From Halosolutus amylolyticus (GTDB taxonomy: Archaea > Halobacteriota > Halobacteria > Halobacteriales > Natrialbaceae), in the NCBI RefSeq assembly GCF_023566055.1, contig NZ_JALIQP010000001.1, positions 310,001 through 374,000 of the forward strand: a DNA stretch of 64,000 nucleotides, in the 5' to 3' direction. This document shows positions 25,143 through 33,112 of this stretch, piece by piece. Position 1 is the first letter of the stretch, and each line of letters opens with the position of its first letter. A program made the translations under genes and the position numbers. Under the pieces are notes generated by a model. The model was given only the letters and a program-made list of their open reading frames with translations. It did no database searches and was not told the origin of the DNA.

Positions 25143-26186
25143 ATGTCACTCGAGGGGCGGTTCGACGAGGACGACGGCGTCGTCCGCGTGGGCGACAATG
25201 CACGCCAGCGGTTCTACGATTCCCGGGGCTACGGCTACCCGCTGGAGGGCAACGAGATCGCCCTCGCACCCGTCGAGGCGGCCCACCTGCTCTTTCGCGG
25301 CGACCTCGCGGCGATCGTCGACGGCGACGATCGGCTGGACTTCCAGTCGTTCGTCGCCCGCGAACCCGGGACGGACTTCGGGGTCCGGTTTCTGGTCTAC
25401 GCGGATCTCCGATCGCGGGGCTTTTACCTCTCGCCGGCGGCGGAACCGTGGGTCGCGAATCCCCCGGACGCCGACTTCGCCGTCTTCCCGCGCGGGAAGG
25501 GGCCGACCGACGGCGAGATCGAGTACCCGCTTCGGGTGCTCGGCGAACGAACCGACGTGCCCGCGAGCGCGCTCTCGGCGGGCGTCCTCGCCGTCGTCGA
25601 CGAAGAGAGCGAGATTACCTACTTCGAGGTGGGCCGGCGCGACCCCTCGGGGGACTCCGCGACCGCGCTCCCCGAGCGCTGTGAGGCCGCCCTGCTCGCG
25701 GATCGGGTCGTCGTCTGGGAGCCGCCGCTGGCCCTGTACGAGGAGACGTTCTACGGCCAGCCGCTCGAGGGCCGAGAGTACGATCGGCCGACGCTCCAGT
25801 GTTCCCTGCTCGAGGCGACCTACCTCGCCGAGCAGGGTGCGATCGACCTCGACCCGGCGACGGTGCGCGAGCGGGGGCGCGACGTCGAGGGCGAGCGATT
25901 CGATCGCCGCCTGCGCGTCTACACCGAACTGCGCGAGCGCGGGGTCGTCCCCAAGACGGGGTACAAGTTCGGCGCGGACTTCCGGACCTACGCGACCGTC
26001 GACTCGGTCGACGACCTCGGACACTCGGAACTGCTCGTTCGCGTCCATCCCGCCGACGCCGTCTTCGAGCCGCGCGATCTGGCGCTCGACGTCCGCCTCG
26101 CCCACGGCGTCCGGAAGACGATGGTCTTCGCGCTCGTGGGCGACGACGGGATCGAGTGGTGGTCGATCGAACGCGTGACGCCCTGA
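25143..26186 (+). CDS. endA: tRNA-intron (splicing) endonuclease
   Basis: This enzyme cuts bulge-helix-bulge junctions in pre-tRNAs. The 347-residue protein is the euryarchaeal tandem-fused form with two homologous halves. The C-terminal half carries the catalytic triad: Tyr in KTGYKFGADFRTY, His in LGHSELLVRV and Lys in VRKTMVFALV. The N-terminal half is the degenerate, structural copy. The ATG at 25143 (MSLEGRFDEDDG) is preferred over a start 24 bp upstream. It is followed at 118 bp by trpS, and in haloarchaea the intron-containing tRNA-Trp is a known substrate of this enzyme. Confidence 0.93.
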   Translation: MSLEGRFDEDDGVVRVGDNARQRFYDSRGYGYPLEGNEIALAPVEAAHLLFRGDLAAIVDGDDRLDFQSFVAREPGTDFGVRFLVYADLRSRGFYLSPAAEPWVANPPDADFAVFPRGKGPTDGEIEYPLRVLGERTDVPASALSAGVLAVVDEESEITYFEVGRRDPSGDSATALPERCEAALLADRVVVWEPPLALYEETFYGQPLEGREYDRPTLQCSLLEATYLAEQGAIDLDPATVRERGRDVEGERFDRRLRVYTELRERGVVPKTGYKFGADFRTYATVDSVDDLGHSELLVRVHPADAVFEPRDLALDVRLAHGVRKTMVFALVGDDGIEWWSIERVTP

Positions 26187-26303
26187 GTGTGACGGCCGAT
26201 CGGTCGTCGCGAGGGCGTGCACTGATTCCTCGCGCCCCGCGACGAATCGGAACCGCGGGCGAAGGCGAAGGCTTTTGCGCTCCGGCGCGCCAAAACGCAC
26301 CTG

Positions 26304-27884
26304 ATGACCGGAGACGACCCACTCGAGGAGTCCGAGTCAGGGGAACCGATGACCGACGGCGGGGCCGCAGGCGCAGACGACGTCGCGCTGGATCCCTGGG
26401 GTTCCTCGAGCGTCTCCGACTACCGCAAACTGTTCGAGGAGTTCGGCATCGAGGAGTTCGACGAGGTTCTCGAGGCGGTGCCGAACCCTCACTACCTGAT
26501 GCGACGGGGCGTGATCTTCGGCCACCGCGACTACCGGCCGATCGCCGAGGCGCTGCGGAACGACGAACCAGCCGCCGTTCTCTCCGGGTTCATGCCCACT
26601 GGCGACCCCCACATCGGCCACAAACTCGTCTTCGACGAGATCATCTGGCACCAGCAACAGGGGGCCGACGCCTACGCGCTGATCGCCGACCTGGAGGCAA
26701 ACTCCGCCCGCGGGATGACGTGGGAGGAGATCGACGAGCACGCGCGGAACTACCTGCTCTCCCTGCTCGCGCTCGGGTTCGACCCCGACGAGGGCGAACT
26801 CTACCGCCAGTCGACCAATCGGGAGGTACAGGACCTCGCGTTCGAACTCGGCGCGGAGGCCAACTTCTCGGAACTCGAGTCGATCTACGGCTTCGACGGC
26901 GAGACCGACGTCTCGCACATGCAGTCGGTCGTCACGCAGATGGCCGACATCCTCTACCCGCAACTCGACGAGCCCAAACCCACCGTGATCCCCGTCGGCC
27001 CGGACCAGGACCCCCACGTCCGACTGGCTCGCGACCTCGCCGAGCGGATGCGCTTTTTCAAGGTGAGCGAGGCCTACGCGAGCTTCGAACTCGAACCCGA
27101 GGAGCGCGCGCTGGTCGCCAACGTCTACGATCGGCTCGATCCCGCCGAGTTCGACGACGACACCCTGCGGTGTGTCCACGTCGCCGAGGCGATCGAAGAG
27201 ACGCCGCTCGAGGACCTAGACGTCGGCGCGGACGTCCTGGGCGCGGTCCTGACGAAACTCGAGGAGGCCGGCATGGAGCCCGTTCGTCCCAGAACGCGCT
27301 TCTTCGATCGGCGGGCGACCGACGAGGCGTTCGACGCGCTGATCGACGCGATCGAGGGCGAGAAGCGCGTCTACGAGAGCCACGTCGACGCCTTCGACCT
27401 GGACGTCGCCGCGGCGGAGGAACTCGCCCGCGAGGTCGAGGTCGAGAACGGCGGCTACGGCTTCCAGCCCCCGTCGTCGATCTACCACCGGTTCATGACC
27501 GGGCTGACCGGCGGGAAGATGTCCTCGTCGATCCCGGCGAGTCACATCTCGTTGCTCGACGATCCCGAGGACGGCTACGACAAGGTGAAAGCCGCGACGA
27601 CCGGCGGCCGCGAAACCGCCGAAGAGCAACGCGAGAAAGGGGGCCGCGCGGACGAGTGTCCCGTCTACGAACTGTACGCCTACCTGCTGTCCGGCGACGA
27701 CGACGAGTTCGCGAAACGCGTCTACGACGAGTGCGTCGGCGGCGAGCGCCTCTGTGGCGACTGCAAGGAACAGGCCGCCCAGCTCATGCGGGAGTTCCTC
27801 GAGGAGCACCAGGAGAAGCGCGAGGAGGTCGCGGACCTGCTCGAGGACGCCGACATCGAACTCGAGTCCCCGCGCCGGCGGTAA
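26304..27884 (+). CDS. trpS: Tryptophanyl-tRNA synthetase, long form
   Basis: This class I aminoacyl-tRNA synthetase charges tRNA-Trp. The 526-residue protein has the HIGH-type motif PTGDPHIGHK near residue 100 and KMSSS in GGKMSSSIPASH near 407. It has an acidic N-terminal tail (residues 1-35) and a C-terminal segment with CGDCKEQAAQLMREF. It is longer than, and clearly different from, the second TrpRS at 50769-51989. It lies directly after endA with a TATA-like GGCTTTTGCG about 33 bp upstream of the ATG, so it can be transcribed on its own. Which of the two copies is the main TrpRS cannot be told. Confidence 0.92.
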   Translation: MTGDDPLEESESGEPMTDGGAAGADDVALDPWGSSSVSDYRKLFEEFGIEEFDEVLEAVPNPHYLMRRGVIFGHRDYRPIAEALRNDEPAAVLSGFMPTGDPHIGHKLVFDEIIWHQQQGADAYALIADLEANSARGMTWEEIDEHARNYLLSLLALGFDPDEGELYRQSTNREVQDLAFELGAEANFSELESIYGFDGETDVSHMQSVVTQMADILYPQLDEPKPTVIPVGPDQDPHVRLARDLAERMRFFKVSEAYASFELEPEERALVANVYDRLDPAEFDDDTLRCVHVAEAIEETPLEDLDVGADVLGAVLTKLEEAGMEPVRPRTRFFDRRATDEAFDALIDAIEGEKRVYESHVDAFDLDVAAAEELAREVEVENGGYGFQPPSSIYHRFMTGLTGGKMSSSIPASHISLLDDPEDGYDKVKAATTGGRETAEEQREKGGRADECPVYELYAYLLSGDDDEFAKRVYDECVGGERLCGDCKEQAAQLMREFLEEHQEKREEVADLLEDADIELESPRRR

Positions 27885-27989
27885 CCGGTTCCGGGAGTCG
27901 CAGTCCGAGGGTTATTCGGCCGTATTCGATGCATATTTTTGACACCACCGGGGGAAATTATATCCCGTATCTGTCCGAAGACTTGGCCG

Positions 27990-29501
27990 ATGAGTCCGGG
28001 CCGATCGGGTGAGCCGTCTCGCGAGCTACTCCGCTGTGCCGACGTTCTCGGCGCGTTCGGCGTGACGGCAGCGGAGGTTCGGGCGTTCGCCGCCCGGGCC
28101 GGATCGACGCCCGGACGTGACGATTCGAGCGCCGAGCGTGCGGACTCGCTCGAGACGGTTCTCGCGGCGCTCCTCGCCGACGCCGACGATCGGACGGCGC
28201 TGGTGCGTCGACTGATCTGCCGGAGCGACCGTGGCTTCTCCTGTCCGGCGCGGTACGACCACGACGCCCTCGAGGAAGCGCTCGCGGGGGTGTTCGAGAG
28301 CGTCGACTGGCTGTTCGAACTGCTGGAGACGCGGGACGGACTCCTCCTCACCGCGGCGGATCCGGTGCGGCGGCGACGCGAGCGAACCATGAGCTATCCG
28401 GCGACGCCGCTCGGAACGAACAACCTGCCGGCAGTCCTGTACGCGATCAACGAGGCCATCCTCCGCGGAACGGACGCCCGCATCCTCCTGTTGTCCACGG
28501 AGGCCGATCGCTGGCGGGCGGCGTTGATCCGCGAAGACGACCTCGATCGGCTCCAGCGCCGGTACGGCCGCCACATCGGGGTGTTCGATCGGCCGCTGCG
28601 CCCGGCAGACGACCTCGCGGCGTACGTTCCCGACGCCAGCGCCGACGCGGACGAGGTGAGCACCGACGGCCCGTGGCCGGCGTGGGCCCACGACGGGGCC
28701 GGAGCGGGAGCGGGTCCCGGCCAGTCCGCGTCCGAGTCCGGCGACGGGAACGGTGCGACCGGCGTTCCGGCCGCCGAAGACGCGGGAGCGCGTGACGACG
28801 GAGCGCGGACCGGGAGCGACGGCGGTGAGGCGACGGTCGACGCGAACGCGGTAGAACGACTCATCGAGGAGGCCGAACCGGACGGCCCGGACCGCATCGA
28901 CGCCGGACGGGCGACGGCGGAACGGGGCCGATCGGGCGACGCGAGCGAGAGCCACCCGGACGACGCGGACGACGGCCGATCGGCCGCACAGGAAACCACG
29001 GTGGACGCCACGAGATCGATCGACGGGTTCGAACTCAGCGGTTCGTCGGCCGTGTCACGGGTTCCCGGTGCGGCGGGCGATCGGGACGAGGCATCCGAGG
29101 ACGGAACCGACGGCCGTGAATCCGCCAGGGAAACCGACGTCTCGACTGCCGACTCCCGGACCACGACCACCGACGGGTGGTCGCTGTCCGGGACGACGAC
29201 GACCGCGCGCGTCTCGAACGACGCGTTCGGGACGGACGACGTGCCACAGTCCGAGGACGATCGCTACCGGGCGCTCGGGGCGGCGCTGACCACGGGTCGA
29301 GACGTCTCGGTCAAGGGGTTGCTCGAGGACGACGAGTTCCTGCCGTCGTTGCCCGCCGCCGAACCCGAGGAGACGCGGCTCACGTTCGAGGACTCGTTCG
29401 ACCCGGACGCGGTCGAAGAGGCGAAAGCCGTCGCCGAGGAGTCCGGGTTCGTCTGGGTCGAATCCGGGTCGATGGAAACGACGCGGATTTCGAACGGGTA
29501 A
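27990..29501 (+). CDS. Haloarchaeal hypothetical protein with acidic linker
   Basis: This 503-residue protein was not recognised. Residues 1-210 form a compact helical/alpha-beta region (FGVTAAEVRAFAARAG; GTNNLPAVLYAINEAILRG; RRYGRHIGVFDRPLRP). Residues 210-360 are a low-complexity Asp/Ala/Gly/Ser-rich linker. The C-terminal part repeats a short motif, FELSGSSAVSRV and WSLSGTTTTARV, ending in METTRISNG. The ATG at 27990 (MSPGRSGEPSREL) is preferred over an upstream start at 27939. There is no signal peptide or membrane segment. It lies between trpS and the pheS leader without an obvious link to translation. Confidence 0.7.
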   Translation: MSPGRSGEPSRELLRCADVLGAFGVTAAEVRAFAARAGSTPGRDDSSAERADSLETVLAALLADADDRTALVRRLICRSDRGFSCPARYDHDALEEALAGVFESVDWLFELLETRDGLLLTAADPVRRRRERTMSYPATPLGTNNLPAVLYAINEAILRGTDARILLLSTEADRWRAALIREDDLDRLQRRYGRHIGVFDRPLRPADDLAAYVPDASADADEVSTDGPWPAWAHDGAGAGAGPGQSASESGDGNGATGVPAAEDAGARDDGARTGSDGGEATVDANAVERLIEEAEPDGPDRIDAGRATAERGRSGDASESHPDDADDGRSAAQETTVDATRSIDGFELSGSSAVSRVPGAAGDRDEASEDGTDGRESARETDVSTADSRTTTTDGWSLSGTTTTARVSNDAFGTDDVPQSEDDRYRALGAALTTGRDVSVKGLLEDDEFLPSLPAAEPEETRLTFEDSFDPDAVEEAKAVAEESGFVWVESGSMETTRISNG

Positions 29502-29545
29502 CCGGGATCCGACGCCGACGCCGACGGCCCTGTCACGAACCCGCA

Positions 29546-29556
29546 AGGTTTTTGCC
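29546..29556 (+). promoter_or_regulatory. TATA-like box of the pheST leader
   Basis: The motif AGGTTTTTGCC is centred about 28 bp before the ATG at 29579. It has the same form and spacing as the pheA promoter in this window (GGCTTTTGCC before 36220). The region directly before pheS has no comparable TATA motif, so pheS is probably transcribed from here. Confidence 0.55.
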
Positions 29557-29578
29557 CCGATCGCGTCATCGATCGCGT

Positions 29579-29665
29579 ATGGCATCCGAATCCCGCGTTC
29601 GTGTCGGTGTCGTTCACCAGCTACCGCACAGGCGTTCGGGATTCGGCTTCTTTTTCGCCCGGTAA
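29579..29665 (+). CDS. Candidate phenylalanine leader peptide upstream of pheST
   Basis: This 28-codon ORF starts with ATG 28 bp after a TATA-like box and ends with TAA. Its last nine residues are SGFGFFFAR, so four of the last seven residues are Phe. It lies 207 bp upstream of pheS in an otherwise gene-free region. In bacteria, pheST and pheA are preceded by Phe-rich leader peptides used for attenuation. After the stop, GGCCGGTG (29670-29677) can pair with either of two downstream CACCGGC sequences (29694 or 29704), giving alternative hairpins. Whether it is translated, and whether attenuation occurs in this archaeon, is unproven. There is no clear T-run for intrinsic termination. Confidence 0.4.
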   Translation: MASESRVRVGVVHQLPHRRSGFGFFFAR

Positions 29666-29872
29666 TCCGGGCCGGTGGACCCGGCGACGGCCACACCGGC
29701 CGTCACCGGCGAAACCGACCGCGACAGGATCGCTGGCGCGGGGACGCGTTGTTCGATCGATCGGCGATCGATCGTCCGTCGCGCGCACGACGGGACCGTC
29801 CCCAGGCGCGTGCCAGCGGCGACCGGAGTCGGAACCGCTAACTGACCCACCCACGGCAATTCAGGTAAGCGA
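29666..29872 (+). promoter_or_regulatory. pheST leader region with alternative hairpins
   Basis: This 207-bp leader contains three overlapping possible stems: CCGGG/CCCGG (29667-29671 with 29680-29684), GGCCGGTG/CACCGGCC (29670-29677 with 29694-29701) and GCCGGTG/CACCGGC (29671-29677 with 29704-29710). Further on, CGATCGATCG occurs twice around a single G (29754-29774). A weak Shine-Dalgarno-like AGGT precedes pheS. The GC content makes some pairing likely by chance. Confidence 0.35.
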
Positions 29873-31399
29873 ATGCAACTTCCCGAATCACAGGTCGCGG
29901 TCGTCGAGGCCGCGAGCGCAGACGAGGCAACGTCCGTCGACGCCCTCGCTGCGGCGACCGAACTCCCACCGGAGACCGTCACCGGGGCGGTCTTCGAACT
30001 GGAAGAGGAGGGACTGGTCGCCGTCGACGAGCGGGTCGACGAAACGATCGCACTGACCGACGAAGGCCGCGAGTACGCCGACACCGACCTTCCGGAGATC
30101 CGGCTGTACGAGGCCGCACTCGAGGCCGGGGCCGACGCCGATCCCGTCTCGATGGGACGGGTCATCGGCGCGTCCGGACTCGAAGGCCCACAGGTCGACA
30201 TCGCGCTCTCGAACTACGCGCGGAAGGGGTACGGCGCGATCGAGGGCGGCGAGATCACTGCCGATCCCGACGCCGATCCGTCGGCTGACGCGGAGGCGAA
30301 CGCGCTCGACGCGCTCGCCGGGAGCGAGGAGACGCCGATCGACGGGGTCGAGATCGACGACGACACGTTAGACCAGCTAGAGCGGCGCGGCCTGCTCGAT
30401 CGATCCGAGACGACGGTCCGCGAGGTGACCCTGACCGAACGGGCCATCACCGAACTGATGGCCGGCATCGAGACCGCGGAGACGGTCGGCCAGGTTACCC
30501 CGGAACTGCTGACCAGCGGCGAGTGGCAGGACGTGGAGTTCGCCGAGTACAACGTCGAGGCCGACGCCGAGCGGTTCGAGGGCGGCAAGGTCCACATCCT
30601 GCGCCAGACGGCAGAACGCGTCAAGGACGTCCTCGTCGGCATGGGCTTCCAGGAGATGGAGGGGCCACACGTCGACGCCGACTTCTGGATCAACGATTGC
30701 CTGTTCATGCCCCAGGACCACCCTGCGCGAACCCACTGGGACCGGTTCGCTCTCGAACAGCCGACCCACATCGACGAGTTGCCCGCGGATCTGGTCGAGC
30801 GCGTCGAGCGCGCACACCGGGAGGGCGTCGGCGACGACGGCGAGGGGTATCACTCGCCGTGGGACGAGGACTTCGCGCGTGCGCTCGCGCTACGCGGGCA
30901 CACGACCTCGCTGTCGACCCGCTATCTCTCGGGCGAGCAGATCGGCGAGATCGAGCCCCCGGCGCGGTTCTTCAGCGTCGAGAAGGTCTACCGGAACGAC
31001 ACGCTCGATCCGACCCACCTGCTCGAGTTCTTCCAGATCGAGGGGTGGGTGATGGCCGAGGATCTCTCGGTGCGGGACCTGATGGGGACCTTCGAGGAGT
31101 TCTACGCCCAGTTCGGGATCACGGACATCGAGTTCAAGCCCCACTACAACCCCTACACGGAGCCGAGTTTCGAGCTGTTCGGCACCCACCCGACGACGGG
31201 CGAGCTCGTCGAGATCGGGAACTCGGGCATCTTCCGCGAGGAGATGCTCGAACCGCTGGGCGTCGAGTGTGACGTGATGGCGTGGGGGCTCGCCCTGGAG
31301 CGCCTGCTCATGCTGATGTACGGCTTCGAGGACATCCGCGACATCCACGGCACGCTCTGTGACCTGGAACTGCTGCGGGATACGGAGGTGACCTACTGA
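29873..31399 (+). CDS. pheS: Phenylalanyl-tRNA synthetase alpha subunit
   Basis: This is the catalytic subunit of the heterotetrameric class II PheRS that charges tRNA-Phe. The 508-residue archaeal-type protein has N-terminal winged-helix tRNA-binding repeats (about 1-190; ATELPPETVTGAVFELEEEG). The class II core from about 225 contains motif 2-like FFSVEKVYRND and motif 3 GLALERLLMLMYG. Phe-binding residues lie around FEFKPHYNPY-type sequence (here IEFKPHYNPYTEPS). The stop overlaps the pheT start (TGATG), so the two subunits are translationally coupled. Confidence 0.96.
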   Translation: MQLPESQVAVVEAASADEATSVDALAAATELPPETVTGAVFELEEEGLVAVDERVDETIALTDEGREYADTDLPEIRLYEAALEAGADADPVSMGRVIGASGLEGPQVDIALSNYARKGYGAIEGGEITADPDADPSADAEANALDALAGSEETPIDGVEIDDDTLDQLERRGLLDRSETTVREVTLTERAITELMAGIETAETVGQVTPELLTSGEWQDVEFAEYNVEADAERFEGGKVHILRQTAERVKDVLVGMGFQEMEGPHVDADFWINDCLFMPQDHPARTHWDRFALEQPTHIDELPADLVERVERAHREGVGDDGEGYHSPWDEDFARALALRGHTTSLSTRYLSGEQIGEIEPPARFFSVEKVYRNDTLDPTHLLEFFQIEGWVMAEDLSVRDLMGTFEEFYAQFGITDIEFKPHYNPYTEPSFELFGTHPTTGELVEIGNSGIFREEMLEPLGVECDVMAWGLALERLLMLMYGFEDIRDIHGTLCDLELLRDTEVTY

Positions 31400-33111
31400 T
31401 GCCAACCGTCGACATCGACCCCGACGAACTGCGCACGTTGACCGGCCGGGAGGAGAAGAGCGACGACGAACTGAAGACGGACCTGTTCGGCCTCGGACTC
31501 GAGTTCGAGGGGCGCACCGAGGACGGGGCGTTCGAACTCGAGTTCGCGCCCGATCGGCTCGATCGGCTCTCCGTCGAGGGCGTGGCCCGGTCGATGCGGT
31601 ACCACTACGGCGATTCTCGCGGCGTCCACGTCCCGTCGACGAATTCGGCGGAGTGGACGATCGAGGTCGACGACTCGGTCCCCGACGAGCGACCGTACGT
31701 CACGGGGGCGGTGATCCGGGACGTCGACCTGGACGAGGACGGCCTCGACTCGCTCATCCAGTTGCAGGAGAAACTCCACGCGACCATGGGTCGCAAGCGC
31801 GCGAAGGGTGCGATCGGGATCCACGACCTGACGATGCTGAAAGGGGCCGCGGCGTCCGACGGAAACCCGACCATCCGGTACGTCGGCGTCGACCCCGAGG
31901 AGGACACGTTCGTCCCGCTCGACGCGGATCGGGAGATGACCCCCGCACAGGTGCTCGACGAGCACCAGACGGGCCAGACCTACGCCGATCTCGTGAGCGG
32001 GTACGATCGCTACCCCGCGATCTACGACGATCTGGGGCTGTTCTCGTTCCCGCCCGTCATCAACGGCCGCCGGACCGAGGTCTCGACCGACTCCCGGGAC
32101 CTGTTCGTCGAGATGACCGGCACCGACCAGTGGACGATCGACAAGATGCTGACCATCGTCTGCTACGCGCTCGCGGCCCGCGGGGCGACGATCGAGGACG
32201 TCGTAGTCGAATACCCCGACCGGGACCTCGTCCGGCCGGACCTCTCGACCAAGACCAAGACCGTCGCCCACGATCGCGTCGAGACCATCCTCGGGATCGA
32301 CCTCGATCCCGACGAGGTGGTCGATCTGGCGGAGCGATCGGGTCTCGAAGCCGAAACGGACGAGAACGACGACGGCGACCTCGTCTACGAGGTGACGCTC
32401 CCGCCGTACCGCGTCGACGTACTCCACCCGCTGGACGTCATCGACGACCTCGGTCGGGCCTACGGCTTCAACGACCTCGAACCGAAGTACCCCGACGTCG
32501 GCACCGTCGGCGGCCGCCACGAGCGATCGCGACTCGAGGACGCCGCCCGCACGCAACTCGTCGGCCTCGGCTTCGAGGACCTGCTGAACTTCCACATGAT
32601 CAGCGCGGACGAGAACTACGATCGGCTCGAGATTTCGCCCGGCGAGGACGTCTACGGCGCCGGCGAGGCCGCGACGATCAAAGAGCCCTACAGCGAGGAC
32701 TACACCATGCTCCGGACGTGGGTGCTCCCCTCCCTGTTGATGGTACTGGAGAACAACACCCACCGGGCCTACCCGCAGGACCTCGCGGAGATCGGCTTCA
32801 CCGCTGAAGTCGACGAGAGCGAAAATACGGGGGTCGCCGAGGGGCGACACGTGGGCGCGGTCCTCGCGAGCCACGACGCCGGGTACGAGGACGCCAAGGC
32901 GCGCCTACAGGCGCTCGCCCGGAACTTCGACGTCGATCTCGAGACGCCGCCGATCGAGCACCCGACCTTCATTTCGGGTCGAACGGCGAGCGTCGTCGTC
33001 GACGGCGAGGAGGTGGGGCTCATCGGCGAGGTCCACCCGAAGGTGCTCGTCGAACACGACCTCGAGGTGCCGGTCGCGGCGTTCGAGTTCGATCTCGACG
33101 CGCTCCGGTAG
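31399..33111 (+). CDS. pheT: Phenylalanyl-tRNA synthetase beta subunit
   Basis: This is the structural and editing subunit of PheRS. The 570-residue length is that of the archaeal/eukaryotic type, which lacks the bacterial N-terminal tRNA-binding and C-terminal ferredoxin-like extensions. It has a B3/4 editing domain (about 90-250; MGRKRAKGAIGIHDL), a B5 domain (about 280-360; IDLDPDEVVDLAERSGL) and a core-like catalytic fold to the end. The ATG at 31399 lies within the pheS stop. It converges on the beta-helix lipoprotein gene, only 1 bp separating the stops. Confidence 0.95.
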   Translation: MPTVDIDPDELRTLTGREEKSDDELKTDLFGLGLEFEGRTEDGAFELEFAPDRLDRLSVEGVARSMRYHYGDSRGVHVPSTNSAEWTIEVDDSVPDERPYVTGAVIRDVDLDEDGLDSLIQLQEKLHATMGRKRAKGAIGIHDLTMLKGAAASDGNPTIRYVGVDPEEDTFVPLDADREMTPAQVLDEHQTGQTYADLVSGYDRYPAIYDDLGLFSFPPVINGRRTEVSTDSRDLFVEMTGTDQWTIDKMLTIVCYALAARGATIEDVVVEYPDRDLVRPDLSTKTKTVAHDRVETILGIDLDPDEVVDLAERSGLEAETDENDDGDLVYEVTLPPYRVDVLHPLDVIDDLGRAYGFNDLEPKYPDVGTVGGRHERSRLEDAARTQLVGLGFEDLLNFHMISADENYDRLEISPGEDVYGAGEAATIKEPYSEDYTMLRTWVLPSLLMVLENNTHRAYPQDLAEIGFTAEVDESENTGVAEGRHVGAVLASHDAGYEDAKARLQALARNFDVDLETPPIEHPTFISGRTASVVVDGEEVGLIGEVHPKVLVEHDLEVPVAAFEFDLDALR

Positions 33112-33112
33112 C

